Shown here in pieces: positions 47,182-56,591 of a stretch of DNA of 64,000 nt (the stretch's first letter is position 1; each line of letters begins with the position of its first letter). The notes under the pieces were generated by a model, which was not told the DNA's origin, did not search any database, and was given only the letters and a program-made list of their open reading frames with translations. The position numbers and the translations under genes are program-made. This DNA comes from Actinacidiphila sp. DG2A-62 (GTDB lineage: Bacteria; Actinomycetota; Actinomycetes; Streptomycetales; Streptomycetaceae): NCBI RefSeq assembly GCF_035825295.1, contig NZ_JAYMGI010000002.1, positions 4,822,501 through 4,886,500 of the forward strand, in the 5' to 3' direction.

Positions 47182-49018
47182 CCACTCCCGACGGCGCCGC
47201 GAACGGCCCGCACGACCCCGACGCCCCCCGCGAGTCCGGCTACGGCCCCGGCGCCAGCCGGCGCCCGGGACACGCCGGGGGACAGCCGTACGACCCGCAG
47301 CAGGGCTACCCCGCCGACGCCGGCCAGGCGTACGGCGCGGGCGCGGGCTCCAGCTACGGCGACGGCTACGGCGACGGCTCCGGCGACGGCTCCGGCTACG
47401 ACGACGGCTACGGCGACGGCTCCGGCTACGGCGACGCGGGCGGCTACAGCCCGCACCAGGCGCAGCCGTACCCCGGCGTCGAGCACGGCGCCGCGCCCTC
47501 GTACGGGCAGCAGCAGGGCGCGGACCACCCGCAGGGCTGGGCCTACGTCCCCGAGCCGCTCAGCGGACAGCTCCCCCGCAGGCGGAGTCCGGCGCGGCCT
47601 ACGGCGTCCCGGCCTCCGGCGACGCGTGGCAGCCCGGCGCGTACCACGACCGGCCCGGCGCCCCCGGCCACGACGGCCGGTACGGCGCGCAGCCCGGCGG
47701 GTACGGCCAGGAGCACGGCCGCCCCTACGGCGCCGCCGCGCCCGGCGCCCAGCCCCACGCGGCCCCCCAGCCCTACGCCCCCGGCAGCGCCGCCCCCCAC
47801 GCCGGCAACCCGTACGGCTCCGGAGGCCCCGGACACGCGGGCGGCTCCCCGGCAGCGGGCGGCGGCTACGCCTCGGGCGCGCCCGCCGGCCCCGGGTACG
47901 CCGGCGGCCCCGGCGCGGCGGGCGACGCCTACGCCCCCGGCGGCGCGGACCGGGCCGGCGCCCAGCCGTACGGCGGCGCCGCGCAGTACGGCAGCGGCGG
48001 CTACGGGGGCGACGGTTACGCCGGCGGTCGCGGCGGCGACGGACACGGCGCCGGCTACGACCCGTACGACCCCGCGGGCCGCGCCGGCGGCGGCGCGCAG
48101 CCCTACCCGCACGCCTATGCCGAGCCGCAGGCGCCCCGCGGGGCCGAGCACACCGCGGTGCTGCCCGCCTACGCGGGGGACGCGGAGGAGCTGCCGCAGC
48201 AGCCCGGGCCGTGGGACGAGGCGTCCGCGCGGGCCGCGGCGCAGGGCACACCCGCGCCGCCGGCCAGGACCGGCTCGCCGATCATCCCGCCGGGCGTCCA
48301 GCCCGCCGCGCTGACCGCCGTCCTCGGCCTGCTGCTGGCCGGCGCCGCCGCGCTCGGCGACCCGGTCCTGGCGGTCGCCCTGCTCCCGCTGGAGGCACTG
48401 ACCGCGGCCGGCTGGTTCCGGCTGAACGGCATGTGGCCGGCCCGCCAGGGCATCATGCTGGCCTTCCTCGGCGGCGTCACCGCCGACGTCGCGCTGCTCG
48501 CCGCCGACGGCGGCCATGCCACCGAGGTGCTGCTCGGCACCCTGGGCGTGTGGCTGCTGCTGGTCCTGGTGCTGCAACTGCGCCACCACGGCTCCGCCGA
48601 CGAGCGGCTGTCCTCGCTCACCGCGACCTCGGTGTCCACGCTGCTGACCGTGGTCGCCGCGAGCCTGCTCGCGACCGCGGTGTCCGGGCCGGGCAGCGAC
48701 CCGGTGGTGGTCGGCACGGTCGCGGCGGCCGCCGCGACGCTGGTGCGCGCGGTCCGGCTGCCCGGCGGCGAGCCGGTCTCGCTGGTGCTGTCGCTCGCGG
48801 TCGGCGCGGCCACCGCGTGGCTCACCGCGCCGGCCACCGGCTACGGCTCCGGGGACGCCGCCGTGCTCGCGCTCGCCTGCGCCGCCGCCGCGCTGATCGG
48901 CCTGCGGGTGGCCAGCTACGACTTCCCGTCGCGCTTCGTCCACTTCACCGCGGGCGTCGCCCTCCCGCTGACCGCCGCCGCGCCGGTCGTCTACGCGCTC
49001 GGCACCGCGCTGAGCTGA
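47178..49018 (+). pseudogene. membrane protein with long Gly/Tyr/Pro-rich N-terminus, frameshifted
   Basis: ATG 47178 has GGAGG six bases upstream. The first 130 codons are rich in Gly, Tyr, Asp and Pro (YGDGYGDGSG repeats). At the C run 47573-47577 the frame is lost by one base (QLPPQAESGAAYG expected). The continuing frame stays Gly/Pro/Tyr-rich to about 330 and then has about eight membrane helices from 48290 to 49010. Restored, it would be about 613 residues. I do not recognise the family; the disordered cytoplasmic half and polytopic C-terminal half are common in streptomycete membrane proteins of unknown role. Confidence 0.65.
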
Positions 49019-49256
49019 GCCCCGCCCGGGGCGCCGCCCGAGCCTGCGCGCCCCGCGTGACGCGTGGGACGGGAGGCGGCTCGCGGGAACCGCCCGCGTA
49101 ACGGATCGGTACCCGCGGGAACCACCGGGCACGCGGGCCCGTCAGCCGTATGCGGACGAGTGAACGATCAACCGGCGCGTCGGCGGCCGGGCGGTGGACC
49201 AGGGACCATCGCCGCGGACCGGGACCGGCGCGGACGACATGCGGGGAGCGGTACGG

Positions 49257-49958
49257 ATGCGGGTGGCGCGGATCGTGCTGATCGTGGTGGTGGTCCTCGG
49301 CGGGCTGTTCGTCGCCGCGGACCGCGTGGGGGTGCACCTGGCCGAGTCGAAGGCCGCCAAGCAGGCCCAGGTCACCGAGGACCTCGACGCGCGCCCGAAG
49401 GTGTCCATCGAGGGCTTCCCGTTCCTGACCCAGGTGGCCGGCGGCAAGCTCGACGACGTGAAGGTCTCCGCGCAGGACATCAACGCCGGCGGCGGCGCCG
49501 ACTCGCTGCGCATCGACAGCTTCCACGCCGACCTGCACGGCGTGAAGCTCTCCAACGGCTTCAGCCGCGCGGTCGCCGACAGCGCCGACGGCCTGGCCTT
49601 CATCACCTTCGACGACCTGACGAAGGCCGCGCCGCAGGGCATCACCGTCTCGTACGGCGGCGCGACCCAGGACGGGAAGACCTTCGTCAAGCTGTCCGGC
49701 GCGGTCCCCGGCATCGGCGGCAGCATCAGCGTGCTCAGCCAGATCACCGTGCGCGGCGCCGACTCGATCGGGCTGCACGCGAACCCGCTGCCGAAGGCGT
49801 TCACCGCGCTGGGCCTGGAGGACGACATCCGGCAGCGCATCGACTTCACCCGGCAGCTCACCCACCTGCCCGCGGGCATCGCGCTGACCTCGGTCACCTC
49901 GACCCCGGAGGGCATATCCGTGGCGGCGGGCGGGAAGCATGTGGTTCTCGCCAACTGA
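49257..49958 (+). CDS. DUF2993 (LmeA-like) phospholipid-binding protein
   Basis: This 233-residue protein has an N-terminal membrane anchor (about 5-22) and the DUF2993 pattern PKVSIEGFPFLTQVAGGKLD followed by DVKVSAQDI. That is a beta-rich lipid-binding fold found in mycobacterial LmeA, where it supports envelope lipoglycan or MmpL function. ATG 49257 with GGGGAG eight bases upstream is chosen over earlier starts. It stands alone between divergently composed regions. Confidence 0.82.
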   Translation: MRVARIVLIVVVVLGGLFVAADRVGVHLAESKAAKQAQVTEDLDARPKVSIEGFPFLTQVAGGKLDDVKVSAQDINAGGGADSLRIDSFHADLHGVKLSNGFSRAVADSADGLAFITFDDLTKAAPQGITVSYGGATQDGKTFVKLSGAVPGIGGSISVLSQITVRGADSIGLHANPLPKAFTALGLEDDIRQRIDFTRQLTHLPAGIALTSVTSTPEGISVAAGGKHVVLAN

Positions 49959-50180
49959 GACGGCGGTGTCCGTAACCGCGGACCCGGTCCGCCGCGGCAC
50001 ACCGCCGGCCGGCCGTCCGCGCGGCCGGGCGGATCGGCTCGAACGCGCGGACGAGGCGTTTTGCGGGGATCGTCGCCCCACGGCGGTCCACGGCCGGGCG
50101 CGCCGTGCCGCCGCCGGTGCGCCGCACCTGAGCCCTGTGACCGGGATACGGACAATCTTGTCTCACTATGCGACACGGCG

Positions 50181-50210
50181 GTGACACCGGTCGGGTCGCT
50201 TCCCTACGAT
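50181..50210 (+). promoter_or_regulatory. promoter of the leader peptide / sulfurtransferase unit
   Basis: GTGACA (50181-50186), an 18-nt spacer and TACGAT (50205-50210) lie 8 nt before the leader ATG. The predicted transcript would start at or just before the ATG, so the leader peptide is probably leaderless. Confidence 0.6.
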
Positions 50211-50218
50211 CGGTACCC

Positions 50219-50299
50219 ATGAGGCGACAGGCGGATCTCACGAAGCGGCGGGCAGTCGACCTGTGCCGCGTCGCCGCCATGCTCTGTCGCATGCCCTAG
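50219..50299 (+). CDS. cysteine-containing leader peptide
   Basis: A 26-codon ORF reads MRRQADLTKRRAVDLCRVAA then MLCRMP. The MRRQADLTKRRAVDLCRVA pattern recurs upstream of sulfur-metabolism genes in streptomycetes. Two Cys codons and GC-rich inverted sequence after the stop (50305-50345) suggest cysteine-dependent attenuation of the downstream sulfurtransferase gene. The peptide itself probably has no enzyme role. Confidence 0.8.
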   Translation: MRRQADLTKRRAVDLCRVAAMLCRMP

Positions 50300-50486
50300 G
50301 GGCGACAGCCCTCCCGCGCCGACGCGGGGCCCCGGCCCCGGCGCGGCCCTGTCCGCCCCGCTCTCCCCGTGCCCCGGCACCACCCGCGCGCCGACGCGCA
50401 CCGCGCCCGCAGCGCGGCCCGCGAGCCCCGCGCGCCCGCCCCGCACCACCGCACCGCACATCCGTACTGCCCCGGAGGAGAACAGC

Positions 50487-51323
50487 ATGAGCCGCAGTGA
50501 CGTCCTGGTGGACGCCGACTGGGTCGAGGCCCACATCGACGACCCCAAGGTGGTCATCGTCGAGGTGGACGAGGATACGTCCGCCTACGACAAGAACCAC
50601 ATCAAGAACGCGGTCAGGATCGACTGGAAGAAGGACCTGCAGGACCCGGTCCGCCGCGACTTCGTCGACAAGGCCGGCTTCGAGGCGCTGCTGTCCGCCA
50701 AGGGCATCGCCAACGACGACACGGTCGTGCTCTACGGCGGCAACAACAACTGGTTCGCGTCCTACGCCTACTGGTACTTCAAGCTCTACGGCCACGAGGA
50801 CGTCAAGCTCCTCGACGGCGGCCGCAAGAAGTGGGAGCTGGACTCGCGCGACCTGGTCGCCGCGGTGCCCGAGCGCCCCGCCACCACGTACACCGCCAAG
50901 GAGCAGAACGCCGAGATCCGCGCGTTCCGCGACGACGTGGTCGCCGCGATCGGCTCGCTGAACCTGGTCGACGTGCGCTCGCCCGACGAGTTCTCCGGCA
51001 AGCTGCTCGCCCCGGCGCACCTGCCGCAGGAGCAGTCGCAGCGCCCCGGCCACGTGCCGACCGCGCGCAACATCCCGTGGTCGAAGTCGGCCAACGACGA
51101 CGGCACCTTCAAGTCCGACGAGGAGCTCAAGGAGCTCTACGAGGGCGAGGGCGTGGACCTGTCCAAGGACACCATCGCCTACTGCAGGATCGGGGAGCGC
51201 TCCGCGCACACCTGGTTCGTGCTGCACGAGCTGCTCGGGCAGCCGAACGTGAAGAACTACGACGGATCGTGGACCGAGTACGGCTCGCTGGTCGGCGTGC
51301 CGATCGAGCTCGGCGCCAACTGA
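50487..51323 (+). CDS. cysA2: thiosulfate sulfurtransferase (rhodanese)
   Basis: This 278-residue protein has two rhodanese domains. The C-terminal one is catalytic, with Cys 233 in YCRIGERSAHTWFVL; the CRxGxR loop is the thiosulfate-sulfurtransferase type. It moves sulfane sulfur from thiosulfate to a thiol acceptor. The N-terminal domain carries DTSAYDKNHIKNAVRIDW. ATG 50487 follows GGAGGA. A DUF1416 gene follows by 43 nt, a pair conserved in actinobacteria, and a Cys leader peptide lies upstream. Confidence 0.92.
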   Translation: MSRSDVLVDADWVEAHIDDPKVVIVEVDEDTSAYDKNHIKNAVRIDWKKDLQDPVRRDFVDKAGFEALLSAKGIANDDTVVLYGGNNNWFASYAYWYFKLYGHEDVKLLDGGRKKWELDSRDLVAAVPERPATTYTAKEQNAEIRAFRDDVVAAIGSLNLVDVRSPDEFSGKLLAPAHLPQEQSQRPGHVPTARNIPWSKSANDDGTFKSDEELKELYEGEGVDLSKDTIAYCRIGERSAHTWFVLHELLGQPNVKNYDGSWTEYGSLVGVPIELGAN

Positions 51324-51366
51324 CGGCCACCAGACACACACTGCTGACGCGGAGGACGGAACCCAT

Positions 51367-51657
51367 ATGTGTGGAGCGAAGGCCGGCGGCCCCGACCTGG
51401 CCGGAGTCGACGTGGCGGGCGAGACGATCATCCAGGGGTCGGTGACCCGTGACGGCGAGCCGGTCAGCGGCTACGTGCGGCTGCTGGACGGCGGCGGCGA
51501 GTTCACCGCCGAGGTGCCGACCTCGGCGACCGGGCAGTTCCGCTTCTTCGCGGCGCCCGGCACCTGGACGCTGCGGGCGCTCGTCCCGGGCGCCACGGTG
51601 GACCGCACCGTCGTGGCCCAGCAGGGCGCGGCGGCCGAGGTCGCCATCGCGGTCTGA
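51367..51657 (+). CDS. DUF1416 protein
   Basis: This 96-residue protein begins MCGAKAGGPDLAGVDVAGET and has a transthyretin-like beta pattern (GSVTRDGEPVSGYVRLLD, GQFRFFAAPGTWTLRAL). The N-terminal MCGA Cys is conserved in the family. It is nearly always encoded after the sulfurtransferase and probably assists it; the mechanism is unknown. Confidence 0.88.
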   Translation: MCGAKAGGPDLAGVDVAGETIIQGSVTRDGEPVSGYVRLLDGGGEFTAEVPTSATGQFRFFAAPGTWTLRALVPGATVDRTVVAQQGAAAEVAIAV

Positions 51658-51706
51658 GCACCCGGACCGCGGGCGCGCCGGTCGCGCGCCGGCCGCCGTA
51701 CGACCC

Positions 51707-51741
51707 GAGGGCCGCACCCCGCGCAAGGGGGTGCGGCCCTC
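51707..51741 (+). terminator. strong hairpin after the sulfurtransferase-DUF1416 unit
   Basis: A perfect 14-bp stem, GAGGGCCGCACCCC (51707-51720) with GGGGTGCGGCCCTC (51728-51741), lies 50 nt after the stop codon. No T run follows, which is usual in streptomycetes. Confidence 0.8.
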
Positions 51742-51764
51742 GTACGTCGCAGCCCGCCCGCAGT

Positions 51765-51850
51765 CGCCCACCGTCCGCCCGCCGTCCGCCCGCCGTCCGC
51801 CCGCCGTGCGCCTGCCGTCTGTCCGCCTGCCGTCCGTCCGCCCGCCGCGG
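51765..51850 (+). repeat. 11-bp GC-rich tandem repeat
   Basis: CCGTCCGCCCG recurs about three times in exact 11-bp steps and then more loosely to about 51850, in the gap before the DUF3099 gene. The rest of 51742-51911 holds nothing else recognisable. Confidence 0.7.
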
Positions 51851-51911
51851 CGACCGGTTTCCGCGGGCCCGGCGTGTTCCGGTACGCGGCGGCGCGACGT
51901 ACCGTGGAAGT

Positions 51912-52229
51912 GTGTACGCGCGCCGCAGGCACTGGTACTTCGCCATGATGGGCACCTGCGTGGTGCTCTTCGTCCTGGCGTGGGCGGTCGTGCGCATCTG
52001 GTCCGTCCCCGCGGCCATCGCGATGTGCGTGGTGGCGATGGTCATCCCGCCGGCCGCGGCGATCGTGGCGAACCGGCGCGGCCCCGACGACCACTGGTGG
52101 GACGAGGAGACCGGGGACCCCGAGTCCGACCGATGGTGGGCCGAGCTGGACGGCAAGACCCCCACGGACGGCACCCGCGATCCGCGCGACCAGCACGGCC
52201 ACCACCGGCAGCCGCCGCCCGGCCCCTGA
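51912..52229 (+). CDS. DUF3099 membrane protein
   Basis: This 105-residue protein has two membrane helices (about 8-25 and 30-48) and an acidic/Trp tail (DDHWWDEETGDPESDRWWAE) typical of DUF3099. The GTG start is used. The stop codon lies in a 13-bp tandem repeat that recreates the TGA twice more. Function unknown. Confidence 0.8.
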   Translation: MYARRRHWYFAMMGTCVVLFVLAWAVVRIWSVPAAIAMCVVAMVIPPAAAIVANRRGPDDHWWDEETGDPESDRWWAELDGKTPTDGTRDPRDQHGHHRQPPPGP

Positions 52230-52324
52230 GCGCGGGCTCTGAGCGCGGGCTCTGAGCGCGGCCCCAGCGAGGGTCGGCGCGGGCCGAGGCGCGGCCCGCG
52301 GACCGAGTCCGCGGCCTCGCGACC

Positions 52325-52687
52325 TCAGTAGACGAGCGCCCGCACGCCCTCCGGCATGATCTCGCTCACGAAGACCTGGGCGCCCGCGATCCGCACGCCC
52401 TCCAGCACGTCCTGCTCGCCGATGCCGCGGCGGGCCGCGCACTGCGTGCACAAGGTCACCTGCCCGGCCCCGAGCACCGATTCCAGCAGGTCCGGCAGCG
52501 GCGCGGCGTGCGGCAGCTCGAACTCCGCGGCCCGCCCCGGCAGCGCGAACCACGCCGACTCGCCGGTCAGCCACAGCGAGACCTGCACCCCGCTGGCCAC
52601 GGCCACCGCCGCCACCGTGAACGCTTGCGAGCAGCGCTCGGGCGCGTCCGCCCCCGCCGTCACCTTGATCACCAGCTTGTTCGCCAT
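52325..52687 (-). CDS. DsrE-family-like protein
   Basis: This 120-residue protein has a Rossmann-like DsrE/DsrF pattern (KLVIKVTAGADAPERCSQAF, VASGVQVSLWLTGESAW) and a CTQCAARRG motif. The two Cys could act in sulfur relay or thiol chemistry. ATG 52687 is preferred to GTG 52693. It is convergent with the DUF3099 gene and divergent from the small membrane protein gene. Confidence 0.78.
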   Translation of the reverse strand: MANKLVIKVTAGADAPERCSQAFTVAAVAVASGVQVSLWLTGESAWFALPGRAAEFELPHAAPLPDLLESVLGAGQVTLCTQCAARRGIGEQDVLEGVRIAGAQVFVSEIMPEGVRALVY

Positions 52688-52830
52688 GCCCACAGCCTAG
52701 GACCGGGGACGGCGGACCCGGCCGGGGCCCGGGGCCGCCGGGCCCGCGGCCGGGCCGCGCACTAGACTCGGGTGCGGCCGAGGCAGCCGGCCGCCCGGCC
52801 ACCACCGATCGTCCGAGGAGCACCGCTTCC

Positions 52831-52935
52831 GTGGAAATCCAGTACTACTTCGACGCCCTGCTCGTCCTCGTCTGCGTGGGCGTGGCCGCGTTCGCGTTCT
52901 ACGCGGTGAAGAAGCTCTACCAGGGCCAGCGCTGA
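52831..52935 (+). CDS. 34-residue single-helix membrane protein
   Basis: GTG 52831 with GAGGAG upstream opens VEIQYYFDALLVLVCVGVAA followed by FAFYAVKKLYQGQR: one membrane helix and a basic C-terminus. It ends 1 nt before the ATG of the FABP-like gene, so the two are translated together. I recall a similar small ORF in this position in other streptomycetes. Function unknown. Confidence 0.7.
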   Translation: MEIQYYFDALLVLVCVGVAAFAFYAVKKLYQGQR

Positions 52936-52936
52936 C

Positions 52937-53500
52937 ATGATCGAGATCCCCTCCGAGCTGCAGCCCGGCCTGGTCCCGCTGGCGTTCCTGCTGGGCCGCT
53001 GGACGGGCGCGGGCGTGCACGACTTCCCCGGCGCCGAGAAGTGCAACTTCGGGCAGGAGGTCGAGTTCACGCACGACGGCCGGCCGTTCCTGGAGTACGC
53101 CTCGCACACCTGGGTGCTGGACGCGGAGGGCAGGAAGGTCAGGCCGCTGGAGAGCGAGCACGGCTACTGGCGGATCGACGCCGACCGCAAGGTCGACGTG
53201 ACCGTCACCCGCGACGAGGGCGTGGTGGAGATCTGGACCGGCGAGCTGGCCGACGGCAAGCCGCAGATCGACCTGGTCACCGACGCCGTCGCCCGGCTCG
53301 CCGCCGCCCCCGAGTACAGCGGCGGCAAGCGGCTGTACGGCTACGTGGGCGGCGACCTGATGTGGGTCGGCGAGAAGTCCACGCCCTCGGTGCCGATGCG
53401 CGCCTACATGTCCGCGCACCTGAAGAAGGTGGTGGACCCGCGCGAGTGGGCCGCCGACGTCAAGGACCTGCCGGACGACGGGATCGCCTTCTTCAGGTAG
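52937..53500 (+). CDS. FABP-like beta-barrel protein (nitrobindin family)
   Basis: This 187-residue protein has the THAP4/nitrobindin-type heme or fatty-acid-binding barrel. LAFLLGRWTGAG at 15-26 is the GxWxGxG signature, and EYASHTWV and ESEHGYWRI follow. The proximal heme His of nitrobindins is near the C-terminus, where this protein has MSAHLKKV. A role in heme-nitrosyl or lipid binding is inferred. It forms a unit with the small membrane protein, and nur follows 40 nt later. Confidence 0.85.
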   Translation: MIEIPSELQPGLVPLAFLLGRWTGAGVHDFPGAEKCNFGQEVEFTHDGRPFLEYASHTWVLDAEGRKVRPLESEHGYWRIDADRKVDVTVTRDEGVVEIWTGELADGKPQIDLVTDAVARLAAAPEYSGGKRLYGYVGGDLMWVGEKSTPSVPMRAYMSAHLKKVVDPREWAADVKDLPDDGIAFFR

Positions 53501-53540
53501 CGCCGCCGGGTCCGCGCCGGGGCCGTCCTACACTGGCGGT

Positions 53541-53978
53541 GTGGCGGGCACCGACTGGAAGAGCGATCTGAGGCAGCGCGGCTACCGGCTGACGCCCCAG
53601 CGCGAGCTTGTCCTGGAGGCGGTCGACCACCTCGAGCACGCGACGCCCGACGGCATCCTGTGCGAGGTGCGCAAGACCGCGTCCGGCATCAACATCTCCA
53701 CCGTCTACCGCACGCTGGAGCTGCTGGAGGAGCTGGGCCTGGTCAGCCACGCCCACCTCGGGCACGGTGCCCCGACGTACCACCTGGCCGACCGGCACCA
53801 CCACATGCACCTGGTGTGCCGGGACTGCGACGTGGTGACCGAGGCCGACATCGAGCTGGCCGCGCCGCTGCGCGACAGCCTCCAGGCCGCCTTCGGCTTC
53901 GAGACCGACATGAAGCACTTCGCGATCTTCGGCCGCTGCCGGGACTGCGCGCTCAAGGCGGCCGGCGCCCAGGGCTGA
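53541..53978 (+). CDS. nur: Fur-family regulator, Nur-type
   Basis: This 145-residue regulator has a winged helix (SDLRQRGYRLTPQRELVLEA, ISTVYRTLELLEELGLV) and a dimer domain with metal ligands in YHLADRHHHMHLVCRDC, DMKHFAIFGRC and CRDC. The sequence is close to the nickel-responsive Nur of S. coelicolor as I recall it, rather than Fur or Zur. Nur represses nickel uptake and sodF when nickel is present. No nickel transporter or sodF is in this window. Confidence 0.85.
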   Translation: MAGTDWKSDLRQRGYRLTPQRELVLEAVDHLEHATPDGILCEVRKTASGINISTVYRTLELLEELGLVSHAHLGHGAPTYHLADRHHHMHLVCRDCDVVTEADIELAAPLRDSLQAAFGFETDMKHFAIFGRCRDCALKAAGAQG

Positions 53979-54055
53979 CCGCCGAGGTGCCCGCGCGGCC
54001 CGGGCACGAGGGCTGGCCGCCCGCCGCCGGCCCGCCCGGTCGTACGCTGGACGGC

Positions 54056-55024
54056 ATGACGAAGAGCCCTTTGCTGTCGCTGCCCGGCGCCGTCCCCGCA
54101 GAAGGCCCTGACGAGGGGGTCGCCGCCCACTACGGCGACCTGTTCCGCGAGCAGCGCTCGCTCGCGGACGGCACCGGATTCGTGGACCTGTCCCACCGCG
54201 GCGTCGTGACGGTCAGCGGCCCCGACCGCCTGCCCTGGCTGCACCTGCTGCTCACGCAAGCCGTCGAGCAACTGCCGCCGCACCAGGCCACCGAGGCGCT
54301 GATCCTGTCCGCGCACGGACACATCGAGCACGCCCTCTACCTCGTCGACGACGGTGAGACGACGTGGATGCACGTCGAGCCGGGGACCCAGGGCGCGCTG
54401 CTCGCCTACCTGGAGAGCATGAGGTTCTTCTACCGCGTGGAGACCGCCGACGTCACCGACCGGTACGCGGTGGTGCACCTGCCCGCCGGCTCGATCACCC
54501 GGCTCGACCCGGCCTGGACGGTACGGGAGACGGCGTACGGCCGCGACGTGTTCGTGCCGCGCGACCGGCTGGAGTCCTGGGCGGCCGGGGCGGGCCCGGC
54601 GATCGGCGTGCTCGCGTACGAAGCACTGCGGATCGAGGCGCACCGGCCGCGGCTCGGCCTGGAGACCGACCACCGGACCATCCCGCACGAGGTCGGCTGG
54701 CTGGACACCGCGGTGCACCTGAGCAAGGGCTGCTACCGCGGCCAGGAGACCGTGGCCCGGGTGCACAACCTCGGCCGGCCGCCGCGCCGCCTGGTCTTCC
54801 TGCACCTGGACGGCAGCGAGGTGCGGCTGCCCGGGCACGGCGCTGCGGTGCGGGTGGCCGAGGAGGGCGAGGAGGGCCGCGCGGTCGGCTTCATCACCTC
54901 CTCGGCGCGGCACTGGGAGCTGGGGCCGATCGCGCTGGCGCTGGTGAAGCGGAACACGCCGGAGCGGGCGACGCTGCTCGCGGAGGAGACGGCGGCGGCG
55001 CAGGAGACGGTGGTCGCGCCGTAG
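54056..55024 (+). CDS. YgfZ/GcvT-like folate-binding protein
   Basis: This 322-residue protein has the GcvT-like fold and the YgfZ signature KGCYRGQETVARVHNLG with its reactive Cys. Members bind tetrahydrofolate and support assembly or repair of iron-sulfur clusters. LGLETDHRTIPHEVGWLD precedes the signature as usual. ATG 54056 is chosen; the longer open frame overlaps nur. Confidence 0.88.
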   Translation: MTKSPLLSLPGAVPAEGPDEGVAAHYGDLFREQRSLADGTGFVDLSHRGVVTVSGPDRLPWLHLLLTQAVEQLPPHQATEALILSAHGHIEHALYLVDDGETTWMHVEPGTQGALLAYLESMRFFYRVETADVTDRYAVVHLPAGSITRLDPAWTVRETAYGRDVFVPRDRLESWAAGAGPAIGVLAYEALRIEAHRPRLGLETDHRTIPHEVGWLDTAVHLSKGCYRGQETVARVHNLGRPPRRLVFLHLDGSEVRLPGHGAAVRVAEEGEEGRAVGFITSSARHWELGPIALALVKRNTPERATLLAEETAAAQETVVAP

Positions 55025-55121
55025 CCCGAGGCCGGGCCGGTGGGCCCGGGGTCCTGGCGGCCGGGCCGGGGGAGTCGGGCGGGCCGGGAGTCCCGGCGGC
55101 CGGGCCGGCCCGGCGGTCCGG

Positions 55122-55547
55122 CTACAGCTCCAGGACGACGGTGAAGGGGCCGTCGTTGGTGAGCGTGACCTTCATGTCCGCGCCGAACACGCCGGTCTCG
55201 ACGGTCGCGCCGAGCGCCCGCAGCTGGGAGACGACCTCCTGGGCCAGCGGCTCGGCGAGGTGGCCGGGCGCGGCGGCGTTCCAGGTGGGGCGGCGACCCT
55301 TGCGGGCGTCACCGTAAAGCGTGAACTGGCTGACCACCAGCAGCGGTCCGTCGACGTCGGAGCACGACTGCTCGTCGGGCAGGATGCGCAGCGTCCACAG
55401 CTTGCGGGCCAGCGCCGCCGCCTTCTCCTTGGTGTCGTCGTGCGTGACGCCGACCAGGACGCACAACCCCGGTCCCGTCACCGCGCCGACCGTCTCGCCG
55501 TCGACGACGACCTTCGCCTCGCTCACCCGTTGGGCCACCGCTCGCAT
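55122..55547 (-). CDS. dtd: D-aminoacyl-tRNA deacylase
   Basis: This 141-residue protein matches DTD along its length: [18 protein letters not shown] at the start, the catalytic SQFTLYGD motif, and [11 protein letters not shown] at the end in place of the usual NxGPVT motif. It hydrolyses D-amino acids mischarged on tRNA. ATG 55547 fits the family start. It is convergent with the ygfZ-like gene. Confidence 0.93.
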   Translation of the reverse strand: MRAVAQRVSEAKVVVDGETVGAVTGPGLCVLVGVTHDDTKEKAAALARKLWTLRILPDEQSCSDVDGPLLVVSQFTLYGDARKGRRPTWNAAAPGHLAEPLAQEVVSQLRALGATVETGVFGADMKVTLTNDGPFTVVLEL

Positions 55548-55743
55548 GCGGCCATTGTGGCGCGTCCCGGGCGGCGTCACTCACACGGGTGAGCGGAGGC
55601 GCGCGTTCGCCGCCGTACGCCCGGTCGGCGGCCTCGCACACCAGTTGCGACGGCCGTTCGGGTGCAGAGTCGCTGTGCCGTGTCAGCGGCAAGTGGCAGC
55701 ATCGAAGCGCGGCTCGGGCGCCGCGGCGGAGGGGACGGCAGGC

Positions 55744-56591
55744 ATGATCACCACAGGCGCGGGAGAGAATTCGGGCGCGGACGCGAGTCCGCGGCCGGCG
55801 GCGACCGCTTCCGCGACCGGTTCCGTGACCGGTTCCGTGACCGGCGCGGCGGCCGAGCGGGCGACCGGCGCGGCGGCCGAGTCGGCGGCCGCGTCCGGTC
55901 CCGCGTCCGCGACCGAACCCACGGCCGCGCCCGTGTCCGCGACCGCATTCACGGCGGCACCCACCAGGAAGGCCCCGCACATGCTGAAGGCCGACGCTCT
56001 GGGCCCGCTGCGCCCGCCCGCGCCGCGCAGCCCGCTCGCCGACACCTCCGAGCCCGACTTCGGCGGCCTCGACCTGGCGGCGCTGCGCACCCTGCGGCGC
56101 GAGGCGCAGCAGGAGGAGGCGGACCTGTCGTACCTGCGGCGCATGCTGCACGGCAGGATCGACATCCTGCGCGCGGAGGTGGAGCGGCGCGGCTCCGGCG
56201 AGCCGGGGCCGCAGGGGCCGGCGCGGCGGCCGCGCCGGCGGTCGCGGTGGCCGCGGTGGACGGGCCGGTGGTCGACCGGCTCTCCGAGATCCTGCGCGAC
56301 GGGCCCTCCCGGGTGCGGTCCTCCGCGCGCCACGTCACGCTCGGCACGCCGCTGACCGAGCGGGTGCGGGCGCTGGCCGAGGAGATGCTGTCCGAGGTCG
56401 AGCTGTCCGACCTGGGCGCGCGCACGGACGCGGAGCTGCGCGAGGCGATGGGGCGGCTGGCGCGGCACGAGCAGCAGGTCTCGCGGCGCCGCCTCGCGCT
56501 CCAGCGCACGGTCGACTGCTGTTCCGCGGAGATCACCCGGCGCTATCGCGACGGCGAGGCCCACGTCGACGACCTCCTCGCGGAGGGTTGA
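55744..56591 (+). pseudogene. rsiG: RsiG-type c-di-GMP-binding anti-sigma factor, frameshifted
   Basis: Two antiparallel helices carry the RsiG motif E-x3-S-x2-R-x3-Q-x3-D. The C-terminal copy is exact (EQQVSRRRLALQRTVD). The N-terminal copy reads EADLSYLRRMLHGRID, with His at the Q position. RsiG with c-di-GMP holds the sporulation sigma factor WhiG inactive. The frame changes in the G run at 56214-56217, between the two helices; one added G restores about 282 residues. Two starts are possible: ATG 55744 (GGAGGGG upstream, Ala/Ser-rich repeat extension) or ATG 55981 (AGGAAGG upstream), which gives the usual RsiG size. Confidence 0.75.
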
